Below are positions 52,868 to 60,774 of a DNA stretch of 64,000 nt, in pieces. How positions within the stretch are numbered: the stretch's first letter is position 1; every line of letters begins with the position of its first letter. The position numbers were made by a program, and so were the translations under genes. Below the pieces are notes generated by a model, which was not told the DNA's origin, searched no databases, and worked only from the letters and a program-made list of their open reading frames with translations. Origin of the DNA: XYD12-FULL-36-8 sp964613805 (lineage in GTDB: Bacteria; Bacteroidota; Ignavibacteria; Ignavibacteriales; Ignavibacteriaceae); contig CAZTJF010000007.1 in NCBI GenBank assembly GCA_964613805.1, positions 1-64,000 on the forward strand, read 5' to 3'.

Positions 52868-53614
52868 ATGAAGAAACTTATTTTAATCCCTATGGTCTTG
52901 TTATTAGGATTATTGATCGTATCATGCGAAGACTCAACAACAGAACCAGGTGGAACAACTACGGGTACTTTATTTGTTCAATCAACACCGGTTGGAGCAC
53001 AAATCTGGGTTGATGGAACTAACAGTGGTAAGGTTACTCCGGATACAGTCAAAAACTTATCTGCAGGCAACCATGCTCTTACTCTTAAACTCGATGGCTA
53101 CAAAGATACCATTCAAGCAAGCGTTAGCATAACTGCAGGTCAAACAACATCAAGAAATATTACTCTTACACGTGCAGCTTCTACTTTTGGACCTGTAAGA
53201 ATTTGGGAAACAACAGGTACTGACACTACCCAACCAAGTGGATTAGATTTATCAACAGGAAATGCCTATGGAATCGGATCCTCAAGTTCAAATAGAGATA
53301 AAGTTGATATTTATTATTCGAGCAGTGGATTCGTTGTGCGAAGCGCGAGTGCAGCAGCAGGGTTAACTAGAGTTACCTCTTTCTTTGTTGGTTCGGGAAC
53401 AAATTTGACTGACGGAACCGATTCTCCTTTGGCAACGGGTTCATGGGCATCTCAAATGGGAGATCGAGAAGCCAATTATGTTTTCCTATTTGACAATGAC
53501 TCACATTACTCAAAACTAAAAATTACAAGTTGGGGTGGTGGAACACCAGGAAATCCTGCTTGGGTTGAGGTTACATACATTTACAACGAACAAGCAAATT
53601 CTAGAGTATTTTAA
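52868..53614 (+). CDS. PEGA-domain lipoprotein
   Basis: 248 aa. AAAGGA precedes the ATG. The lipobox is IVSC20, followed by a Gly/Thr linker. The PEGA domain is GTLFVQSTPVGAQIWVDGTN followed by LSAGNHALTLKLDGYKD (about 35-100); PEGA domains are surface-layer or envelope modules. The C-terminal 140 residues are beta-rich and unrecognised (RIWETTGTDTTQPSGLDLST, NYVFLFDNDSHYSKLKITSW). It likely decorates the cell envelope. The operon with the preceding lipoprotein gene ends at a strong terminator. Confidence 0.82.
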   Translation: MKKLILIPMVLLLGLLIVSCEDSTTEPGGTTTGTLFVQSTPVGAQIWVDGTNSGKVTPDTVKNLSAGNHALTLKLDGYKDTIQASVSITAGQTTSRNITLTRAASTFGPVRIWETTGTDTTQPSGLDLSTGNAYGIGSSSSNRDKVDIYYSSSGFVVRSASAAAGLTRVTSFFVGSGTNLTDGTDSPLATGSWASQMGDREANYVFLFDNDSHYSKLKITSWGGGTPGNPAWVEVTYIYNEQANSRVF

Positions 53615-53636
53615 GATTTCGTCGAAAATCATTAAT

Positions 53637-53670
53637 AGCCGTGAAAACTATTTCACGGCTTTTTTATTTT
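53637..53670 (+). terminator. Rho-independent terminator after the PEGA gene
   Basis: AGCCGTGAAA pairs with TTTCACGGCT around the loop ACTA and is followed by TTTTTATTTT. Confidence 0.92.
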
Positions 53671-53720
53671 AAATCTGCTGGCTTAATAATTGTTTAAGAG
53701 TGATAAAATGTATTTCTGAA

Positions 53721-55352
53721 ATGAATTTACTGCAGCAAGAGAAAATAAATATAAAATGGATTATTAGTCTCCTCTCTTTTTCTTTTTTGACTCTGATCAT
53801 TTTGACTGCATGGTTATCCGATGATGCGTTTATAACATTTAGAACTGTAGATAATTTTATAAACGGATACGGTTTTACATGGAATATCGGTGAGAGAGTT
53901 CAAGCATATACCCATCCACTTTGGATGCTAATACTGGTGGTTTTCCAATTTATTACAAAGGAAGTTTATTTCACATCAATTATTCTCTCCATTATAGCTT
54001 CACTGCTAGCATTTTATATTCTTATTAGAAAATTGGCTGTATCCGCATCAAATGCAGTGCTTGTCGGATTGATTCTTATTTTCTCAAAAGCATTTGTTGA
54101 TTATTCTACCTCGGGATTAGAAAATCCACTTTCACATTTGCTTACGGTTTTATTTTTTGTTGTTTATTTTAACTCGGCTCTCAATAAAAATAAAATATTG
54201 TTTCTTTCGCTTATTGCGTCTTTTGCAGCTTTAAGTCGGTTAGATATGCTAATTATATTTCTGCCTTCGCTTTTATTAGTTTATTTTACAAACGACAAAA
54301 AAATAAAAAACATATCCCCGTTGCTTGCTGGCTTCATACCATTATTTGTATGGGAATTGTTCTCACTTTTTTACTACGGATTTTTATTCCCCAACACGGC
54401 TTATGCTAAGCTAAATACGGGAATAGGTAAAATTGATTTAATCGAACAAGGATTGTTGTATTTACTCGATTCCCTTTACATGGACCCACTAACATTTTTT
54501 ACTTTGCTTGCTGCAATTCCCATACTCTTCATAAAAAGAAAAAAAGAGCTGATGCCAATTGCTGCTGGTTGTTTTTTATATCTTGTTTATATAATTATCG
54601 TTGGCGGTGATTTTATGAGCGGAAGATTTCTTTCTGTCCCGCTGCTTTGCTCAGTTATCATGTTTTCAAGAATAGAAATTAATTCTGTAAAAGCACTCAC
54701 CATTTTCATAATTACGATTGTGTCTCTAGGGTTTCTTTCACCACGACCAAATTTGCTTAGTACTCCAAATTATAGCTTGGGTCCTAAAATAATTAACGGT
54801 TTCAGATTTGGTCCAACCATTATAGGAATGAATAAAGGAATCACCGACGAACGATTTTGGTATTATGAAAACACTGGTTTACTTAATAACCTCATTGAGA
54901 AGAAGGTTGAGCAGCATCCTTGGGCAAAACATGGTTTGGAAATTCAAGAATCCAAAAACAATTTTGTGGTGAAGTCAACAGTCGGCTTGTTTGGATTTTA
55001 TGCGGGAAAAAATATTCATATAGTTGATCAATACGGGTTGACAGAGCCATTGCTCTCCAAACTTCCTGCAACTGAATATTGGCTAATTGGCAAAGAGAAA
55101 CCCGCAGGAGAAAAATTCTGGCGAATTGGACATTTTGCAAGGAAGATTCCCGAGGGGTATTTGGAAACACTAAAATCTGGTGAAAATAAAATAATTGATC
55201 CAGATTTGGCAAAATATTATGAAAAGCTATCTATTATAATTAAGGGAGATTTGTGGGATTGGAATCGCTTAAAAGAAATTTGGAATTTTAATGTTGGCAA
55301 ATATGATTATCTGATTGATGATTACAACAAAACATTAATCATTAACCGATAA
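53721..55352 (+). CDS. GT-C family membrane glycosyltransferase-like protein (ZomB/AftB-like)
   Basis: 543 aa from the ATG at 53721; the frame opens at a GTG at 53700, and neither has a good ribosome-binding site. About ten membrane helices. The first periplasmic loop carries LSDDAFITFRTVDNFINGYG and ERVQAYTHPLWML, a signature of polyprenyl-phosphate sugar transferases such as AftB and the related ZomB, whose Asp pair is catalytic. DYSTSGLENPLSHL follows. A C-terminal soluble region of about 180 residues begins after the last helix. It should transfer a lipid-linked sugar to a surface polymer or protein. The acceptor is unknown. Confidence 0.75.
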   Translation: MNLLQQEKINIKWIISLLSFSFLTLIILTAWLSDDAFITFRTVDNFINGYGFTWNIGERVQAYTHPLWMLILVVFQFITKEVYFTSIILSIIASLLAFYILIRKLAVSASNAVLVGLILIFSKAFVDYSTSGLENPLSHLLTVLFFVVYFNSALNKNKILFLSLIASFAALSRLDMLIIFLPSLLLVYFTNDKKIKNISPLLAGFIPLFVWELFSLFYYGFLFPNTAYAKLNTGIGKIDLIEQGLLYLLDSLYMDPLTFFTLLAAIPILFIKRKKELMPIAAGCFLYLVYIIIVGGDFMSGRFLSVPLLCSVIMFSRIEINSVKALTIFIITIVSLGFLSPRPNLLSTPNYSLGPKIINGFRFGPTIIGMNKGITDERFWYYENTGLLNNLIEKKVEQHPWAKHGLEIQESKNNFVVKSTVGLFGFYAGKNIHIVDQYGLTEPLLSKLPATEYWLIGKEKPAGEKFWRIGHFARKIPEGYLETLKSGENKIIDPDLAKYYEKLSIIIKGDLWDWNRLKEIWNFNVGKYDYLIDDYNKTLIINR

Positions 55353-55365
55353 TCACAGCATGACT

Positions 55366-57144
55366 TTATCGTATTTTAATATGCAATTCCTTGAGCTGTG
55401 TTTCATCAACTTGTGAAGGTGAATCATCCATCAAAGATACTGCACTTGCTGTTTTAGGAAAAGCAATCACTTCTCGTATCGAACTTTCGCTAGCGAAAAC
55501 CATAGCCAATCTATCAAAGCCAAAAGCTATTCCGCCATGAGGAGGAGCTCCATACTTAAAAGCTTTCATCAGAAAACCGAATTTGTGCTCAGCTTCTTCG
55601 TGACTAATTCCCAATGCTTTGAACATTTTTGCTTGCAAATGCGAATCATGTATTCGTATGCTTCCACCTGCAATTTCACTTCCGTTCAATACAAGATCAT
55701 ATGCACGAGCTTTGACTTTTTCAGGATGGGTTTCCATCAACTTAACGTCTTCCAATCGTGGTGAGGTAAAAGGATGATGCATTGCATAAAAACGTTTTGA
55801 TTCTTCATCCCACTCAAACAAAGGGAAATCTGTAACCCAAAGTAATTTCGGTACCGCATCCGACATGATCAAATCAAGCCGGCGAGCCATTTCTAATCTT
55901 AGCAGACCCATTATATTTAGAGTTTTTATTCTTCTTCCTGTTAGAATAAAAATTAAATCACCAGATTTTGCCTTGATTTTTGAAACAAGGTTTTTCTTTT
56001 CTTCTTCAGTTAAAAATTTTGCAATTGGTGCTTCAAGTTCCCCGCCATCTTTCACTCTCATCCAAATCAAACCACCGGCACCAAGTTTCTTTACAAAATC
56101 TGTAAGCACATCAAGCTGATTTCTTGTATACTCACCACAACCTTTTGCAAGTAATCCTGTTATTATTCCACCTGCATCAATTTGGTCTTTAAATACTTTG
56201 AAAGTGGTTTGAGAAAAAACTTTATTGAGCGTCGTAAGTTCTAAATTAAATCTTAAGTCGGGCTTATCACTTCCGTATTTTTCCATTGCTTCATCAAACG
56301 TAAATCTTGGAATGGGAAGCTGCAAATCAATATTCCAGATTTCTTTATAAAATATTTTCATCAGCCCCTCAACCATCTGGAAAATATCTTCCTGATCTAC
56401 AAAGGACAGTTCAACATCTATTTGTGTGAACTCCGGCTGTCTGTCAGCACGAAGGTCCTCATCTCTAAAACATTTCACGATTTGGAAATAACGATCGAGG
56501 CCGGAAACCATCAACAGTTGTTTATAGGTTTGCGGTGACTGCGGCAATGCATAAAATTTTCCTTTGTGAATTCGGCTTGGGACTAGATAATCTCTTGCAC
56601 CTTCAGGAGTGCTTTTCATCAACACAGGAGTTTCAATCTCAACAAAACTGTTTTCATCAAAATACTTTCTCGTAATCTGATACATTTTATGACGAAGTAA
56701 AAGATTTTTTTGCACCGATGCTCTTCGCAAATCGAGGTACCTGTACTTCAATCTTATATCTTCGCTTGTATCAATCTTATCTCTTATAGGAAACGGCGTT
56801 GTCTTTGCCTCATTAAGAATAATAAGTCTCTTAGCCATTACATCTATATGACCTGTTGGTAAATTAGGATTATCAGTTTCCGGCGGTCTCTTTCTCACAG
56901 TTCCTTCAACCGAAAGAACAAATTCGCTTCTTAAATCTTTGGCAAGATTATGAGCTTCTTCGCTAAAACCAGGTTCAAAAACCACCTGTGTAATTCCATA
57001 ACGATCGCGAACATCAATAAAAATTAAACCGCCAAGATCGCGCCTCGTGTCAACCCAGCCGTTAAGCACTACCGATTGCCCGATATTATTTTCCCTTAGT
57101 TCACCACAGGTGTGAGTTCGTTTATTAAACCTAATTTCGTTCAT
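55366..57144 (-). CDS. aspS: Aspartyl-tRNA synthetase
   Basis: 592 aa, bacterial-type class II enzyme. The N-terminal OB-fold is RTHTCGELRENNIGQSVVLN followed by GWVDTRRDLGGLIFIDVRDR; motif 2 is FRDEDLRADRQPEFTQID; the GAD insertion occupies about 300-420; motif 3 is GGIAFGFDRLAM near the end, followed by AFPKTASAVSLMDDSPSQVD. It charges tRNA-Asp; whether it also charges tRNA-Asn is not readable. It converges with the glycosyltransferase gene, 13 nt apart, with no clear terminator between. Confidence 0.97.
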   Translation of the reverse strand: MNEIRFNKRTHTCGELRENNIGQSVVLNGWVDTRRDLGGLIFIDVRDRYGITQVVFEPGFSEEAHNLAKDLRSEFVLSVEGTVRKRPPETDNPNLPTGHIDVMAKRLIILNEAKTTPFPIRDKIDTSEDIRLKYRYLDLRRASVQKNLLLRHKMYQITRKYFDENSFVEIETPVLMKSTPEGARDYLVPSRIHKGKFYALPQSPQTYKQLLMVSGLDRYFQIVKCFRDEDLRADRQPEFTQIDVELSFVDQEDIFQMVEGLMKIFYKEIWNIDLQLPIPRFTFDEAMEKYGSDKPDLRFNLELTTLNKVFSQTTFKVFKDQIDAGGIITGLLAKGCGEYTRNQLDVLTDFVKKLGAGGLIWMRVKDGGELEAPIAKFLTEEEKKNLVSKIKAKSGDLIFILTGRRIKTLNIMGLLRLEMARRLDLIMSDAVPKLLWVTDFPLFEWDEESKRFYAMHHPFTSPRLEDVKLMETHPEKVKARAYDLVLNGSEIAGGSIRIHDSHLQAKMFKALGISHEEAEHKFGFLMKAFKYGAPPHGGIAFGFDRLAMVFASESSIREVIAFPKTASAVSLMDDSPSQVDETQLKELHIKIR

Positions 57145-57262
57145 TTTACTTTGCTTGTATTTGATTTTTGAGGGCTAAAATTACTTAATTAAGCGAGGTC
57201 AAACAAATTTCCTTTCATCTTCGCCCATGGTTGAGGAATCTATTGTGTGATTCAGAAAAGTC

Positions 57263-57393
57263 ATTGCGAGTTCTTTCGATGCTTTTGAGAGAACGAAGCA
57301 ATATCAAATTTATTGTGGATTGCTTCTCCATTGGAGTCCTATGGACATCCCGATAAACCTTAATGGCAATCGGAACAAATCGGGATTCGCAAT
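57263..57393. repeat. Nested palindromic repeat
   Basis: Three arm pairs are nested or side by side: ATTGCGA (57263) with TCGCAAT (57387), GAAGCAAT (57295) with ATTGCTTC (57319) and ATCCCGAT (57347) with ATCGGGAT (57379). The words ATTGCGAG and GAAGCAAT are typical of dispersed non-coding repeats in many environmental bacterial genomes. A cruciform or structured RNA is possible. Confidence 0.7.
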
Positions 57394-57457
57394 AACAGTC
57401 TAAAAGTTATGCACTCGATCCCTAAACTAACGGTAAAAGACTTATCTCAATTATCAT

Positions 57458-57465
57458 TAAATTTG
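57458..57465 (+). promoter_or_regulatory. -7 box directly before the phosphorylase start
   Basis: TAAATTTG fits TAnnTTTG and ends 4 nt before the ATG at 57470, so transcription should begin at or next to the start codon. This suggests a leaderless mRNA. There is no ribosome-binding site. Confidence 0.5.
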
Positions 57466-57469
57466 CACT

Positions 57470-58774
57470 ATGAATACCGTTGAACTCATTCGCAAGAAAA
57501 GAAATGGATTACCGCTTTCAAAAGGTGAAATACAATTTTTAATCTCGGCTTATCTAACGAAAAGTATTCCTGATTATCAATTCTCTGCATTCCTAATGGC
57601 AGTTTATTTCAGAGGGATGAATGAAATCGAACAATCAGCTTTAACCGATGCCATGATTAACTCGGGAAAAATTGTTGATCTTAAAAAAATAAAAGGGATG
57701 AAGGTTGACAAACACTCAACCGGCGGAGTTGGAGATAAAACTTCTTTGATCATTGCTCCAATAGCTGCTGCTGCGGGTGTAAAAGTTCCAATGATTTCCG
57801 GACGAGGACTCGGTCACTCAGGAGGAACTTTAGACAAGTTAGAATCTATTCCAGGTTTTCGAACCGATCTTTCTCTGTCTCAATTTAAAAACGTTTTGCA
57901 AAAATGCGGTGCTGTTTTAATTGGACAAACAAAGGAAATTGCTCCTGCGGATAAATTAATTTATGCTCTTCGCGATGTGACGGCAACAGTTGAATCAATT
58001 CCTCTTATAACAGCAAGTATAATGAGTAAGAAAATTGCCGAAGGAATTGATGGTCTTGTGCTGGATGTAAAAACCGGCAGCGGTGCGTTTATGTCAGCAG
58101 AAAAAGATGCTGTTAAACTTGCAGACTCGCTGATCCGAACAGCTAAATCATTCGATAAACAAGTAATTGCATTTATTACAGATATGAATCAACCGCTTGG
58201 AAATTATATCGGTAATTGGTTCGAAGTTTATGAATCTATCAAAGTATTGCAGGGTGAAAATGTCGAAGATCTTTTAGAATTAAGCATAAATTTATCCGGA
58301 GCAATGCTCTATCTCGGAAACAAAGCCGATTCAATTGAAGAAGGAAAAGAAATTTCACTTGAGTTGATTAAAAATGGAAAGGCATTCGACAAGTTTGTTG
58401 AGATTGTTAAGCTTCAAAATGGCAACGTGAAATACTTGTTTAACCCGGAACAGTATCCTAAATCAAAATATTCAGAGAAAATATTCTCACCTAAAAACGG
58501 ATACTTATCTTCCATAAACAATTACGAAATCGGTATGGCAGCTTTGGAATTGGGTGCGGGCAGAAGAACAAAGGATGATAAAATTGATCCAAAAGCGGGT
58601 ATAATTTTTTATCAGAAGATTGGCAACCAAATTCACAAAGGTGATGTTATAGCAGAAGTATTTAGCGATGATAAAGCTAAATTGGCATTGGCAAAAAATA
58701 AAATATTAGAATCTTTGACATTTTCAAAAGATAAAATCAGTAAACCAAAACTCATTAAAAAAATAATAACATAA
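57470..58774 (+). CDS. deoA: Pyrimidine-nucleoside / thymidine phosphorylase
   Basis: 434 aa. ELIRKKRNGLPLSKGEIQFL, the phosphate-binding KHSTGGVGDKTSLIIAPIAA, the family signature MISGRGLGHSGGTLDKLESI and the base-binding RDVTATVESIPLITASIMSK identify the enzyme. It converts a pyrimidine (deoxy)nucleoside and phosphate to free base and (deoxy)ribose-1-phosphate. Thymidine-specific and broad pyrimidine enzymes cannot be told apart here, and pdp is an alternative symbol. It is followed 17 nt later by a ferritin-like gene. Confidence 0.93.
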   Translation: MNTVELIRKKRNGLPLSKGEIQFLISAYLTKSIPDYQFSAFLMAVYFRGMNEIEQSALTDAMINSGKIVDLKKIKGMKVDKHSTGGVGDKTSLIIAPIAAAAGVKVPMISGRGLGHSGGTLDKLESIPGFRTDLSLSQFKNVLQKCGAVLIGQTKEIAPADKLIYALRDVTATVESIPLITASIMSKKIAEGIDGLVLDVKTGSGAFMSAEKDAVKLADSLIRTAKSFDKQVIAFITDMNQPLGNYIGNWFEVYESIKVLQGENVEDLLELSINLSGAMLYLGNKADSIEEGKEISLELIKNGKAFDKFVEIVKLQNGNVKYLFNPEQYPKSKYSEKIFSPKNGYLSSINNYEIGMAALELGAGRRTKDDKIDPKAGIIFYQKIGNQIHKGDVIAEVFSDDKAKLALAKNKILESLTFSKDKISKPKLIKKIIT

Positions 58775-58791
58775 ACGAAAGGAAAAGTATC

Positions 58792-59244
58792 ATGGCAACT
58801 AAAAAGGAAATCGTAAAAAATCTTATTGTCAGCTATTGGATGGAGATTGAGACTGTAATGAATTACATTGCCAACTCCATTAATCTTGATGGTGTACGAG
58901 CCGAGGAGATTAAAAAATCTTTACAGGTTGATATTGCCGAAGAAATTGCTCATGCTCAAACTCTAGCGAAACGAATTAAGGAAATTGATGGTGTGGTTCC
59001 GGGTTCAATGGAATTTAAAGCCGCACAAAAATACATGCAGCCGCCAAAAGAAAGTACCGACGTTGTTTCAGTCATTGAGGGTGTGCTAAAAGCTGAAGAA
59101 GGAGCTATTGCTCAATACAATAAAATCATTAAATTATGTGATGGTGTTGATTACGTAACACAAGATCTTGTAATCGGTTTGTTGGCTCAGGAAGAGTCGC
59201 ACAAAATTGAATTTAGAGGTTTCTTAAAAGAATATAAAAAGTAG
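58792..59244 (+). CDS. Ferritin-like diiron protein
   Basis: 150 aa forming a four-helix bundle. Iron ligands can be placed in YWMEIETVMNYI, DIAEEIAHAQTLAKRI and in the later KAEEGAIAQYNKII and LAQEESHKIEFRGFL, matching the E...ExxH pattern of ferritin-like and Dps-like proteins. Iron storage or peroxide protection is likely. AAAGGA precedes the ATG. It lies 9 nt upstream of the SPFH gene and 17 nt downstream of the phosphorylase gene. Confidence 0.85.
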   Translation: MATKKEIVKNLIVSYWMEIETVMNYIANSINLDGVRAEEIKKSLQVDIAEEIAHAQTLAKRIKEIDGVVPGSMEFKAAQKYMQPPKESTDVVSVIEGVLKAEEGAIAQYNKIIKLCDGVDYVTQDLVIGLLAQEESHKIEFRGFLKEYKK

Positions 59245-59253
59245 AGGTAAAAA

Positions 59254-60123
59254 ATGTTATTCATAATTGCTTTGCTCGCTGCAATTGCGGCAGGCTTTGT
59301 TTTTCTTAACGCTAAAAAGAGAATGAACAAACAGGAATCATCTTTAGCGTTACTGGGTTTGGTTGTTGCGGTACTTATTGCTTTCACCCAGCTTTGGACG
59401 GTTATTCCTGCAGGGCACGTTGGTGTTGTTGATTTTTTTGGAGTAGTAAGTGATAACACTTTACGACCTGGAATCAATATAATTAATCCGCTTGCTAATG
59501 TAATAAAGTTCGATGCACGAACTCAGGAGTTAAAAGAATTGATGGATGTTCCCTCAAAAGAAGGTTTAAGCGTCCAACTCGAGCTAAGTCTTCTTTACAG
59601 TTTGAATGTTGAGAATGCAAATAAAATCTATAAAAGCGTTGGGGAGGACTACGTAGATAAAATTCTCGTTCCTCAATTTAGGTCTGTTGTGAGGGGCGTG
59701 ACTGCAAGCTATGATGCTCGTGCTCTATATACTGCCGAAAGAACTGTCCTTGCAAAAACGATGGAAACAGATCTCACTACTCTTGTTAAACCTCGTGGAA
59801 TTAATATTGAAGCAGCTCCTCTTAGAAGGATTTTACTGCCTGCTGGTTTAACCGCTTCGATTGAGGAGAAACTAAAATCTGAGCAAGAAAGTCAACGAAT
59901 GCAATTTATTCTTCAGAGAGAAACACAAGAAGCTGAAAGAAAAAGAATTGAAGCAAAAGGTATTGCCGATTTCCAGGATATAGTTGCAAGAGGAATCAGT
60001 GATCAGCTCTTGAAGTGGAAAGGAATTGAGGCAACAGAAAAGTTAGCTGGTTCCAACAATACAAAAATAGTCGTAATCGGTTCCGGAAAAGATGGGCTGC
60101 CGCTGATTTTAGGCGGGAATTAG
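59254..60123 (+). CDS. Prohibitin / SPFH-domain membrane protein
   Basis: 289 aa. Two hydrophobic helices at residues 1-17 and 33-53 are followed by the SPFH domain: IPAGHVGVVDFFGVVSDNTL and LRPGINIINP, then VQLELSLLYSLNVENANKIY and FRSVVRGVTASYDARALYTA. A helical C-terminal segment (EEKLKSEQESQRMQFILQRE) is the usual oligomerisation region. It forms ring-like membrane scaffolds that protect or localise membrane proteases such as FtsH. GAGGT precedes the ATG. Co-transcribed with the ferritin-like gene. Confidence 0.93.
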   Translation: MLFIIALLAAIAAGFVFLNAKKRMNKQESSLALLGLVVAVLIAFTQLWTVIPAGHVGVVDFFGVVSDNTLRPGINIINPLANVIKFDARTQELKELMDVPSKEGLSVQLELSLLYSLNVENANKIYKSVGEDYVDKILVPQFRSVVRGVTASYDARALYTAERTVLAKTMETDLTTLVKPRGINIEAAPLRRILLPAGLTASIEEKLKSEQESQRMQFILQRETQEAERKRIEAKGIADFQDIVARGISDQLLKWKGIEATEKLAGSNNTKIVVIGSGKDGLPLILGGN

Positions 60124-60145
60124 GAGTAATTTTCATTCCGTTAAC

Positions 60146-60180
60146 AACCCAATTTCTTTTCGGAGAAATTGGGTTTGTGC
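60146..60180 (+). terminator. Hairpin terminator after the SPFH gene
   Basis: A perfect 12-bp stem, AACCCAATTTCT and AGAAATTGGGTT, with a 6-nt loop. The tail is TGTGCTGTTT rather than a pure T-run, so strength rests on the stem. Confidence 0.85.
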
Positions 60181-60249
60181 TGTTTACTTCTATGATAATT
60201 AGAGAGTAAGATTAATTAAAATATTACTTTAACCGAAAAAGTACCTAAG

Positions 60250-60774
60250 ATGAAAGATATCATCTCTTCAATATTACTTGTTCTATCCTTCATGGTTCTT
60301 ACTATTGTACTATGGATTTATTATTCCTACCTCGCAGGGATAGTTGGAATTACAATACCAACTGTAGTAATTCCTTTAGCAAAAAAGTACTTGACCTTTG
60401 GAAATTTAGATGAACAGATAAAGAAATTCCTTAGCAGTAAGCGTGTAAAAATCATTTTAAGCATCATACTGTTCCTGGCTTCGGTCGTATTATATTTGGT
60501 TAATTCGAAAGAAGGAGATTCCAAAATTGTAATCAGGGAATTTGCCGGAATAGTCTGGGACGAAAATGATGAACCACTCCCAAATGTTATTATTGTGTTG
60601 CCAGAATTAAATCTTCGGGACACAACTGATGATCTTGGAATGTTTAAATTCTTTATAAACAATTATAAATATCCTACTGTAGATCTTATCGCGACAAGGG
60701 TTGGATATGAAACTTTTGAAGGCGAGGGTTCTACTGATAACAAATCATACAACTTTAAAATGATCAAAAAATGA
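60250..60774 (+). CDS. Membrane protein with a carboxypeptidase-regulatory-like domain
   Basis: 174 aa. Two or three membrane helices occupy 5-85 (IISSILLVLSFMVLTIVLWI, VKIILSIILFLASVVLYLV). The outer domain (about 96-170) reads REFAGIVWDENDEPLPNVII and DTTDDLGMFKFFINNYKYPT, the beta-sandwich pattern of carboxypeptidase-regulatory-like (transthyretin-type) domains. It overlaps the next gene by 4 nt (ATGA), so the two products probably work together. No ribosome-binding site is obvious. Function unknown. Confidence 0.75.
   Translation: MKDIISSILLVLSFMVLTIVLWIYYSYLAGIVGITIPTVVIPLAKKYLTFGNLDEQIKKFLSSKRVKIILSIILFLASVVLYLVNSKEGDSKIVIREFAGIVWDENDEPLPNVIIVLPELNLRDTTDDLGMFKFFINNYKYPTVDLIATRVGYETFEGEGSTDNKSYNFKMIKK

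Larger units (their letters stand above)
57145..57469. other. Intergenic region with a nested palindrome
   Basis: No gene. It separates divergent aspS and the phosphorylase gene and contains a structured repeat (57263-57393) and a -7 box directly before the phosphorylase start. Confidence 0.6.
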
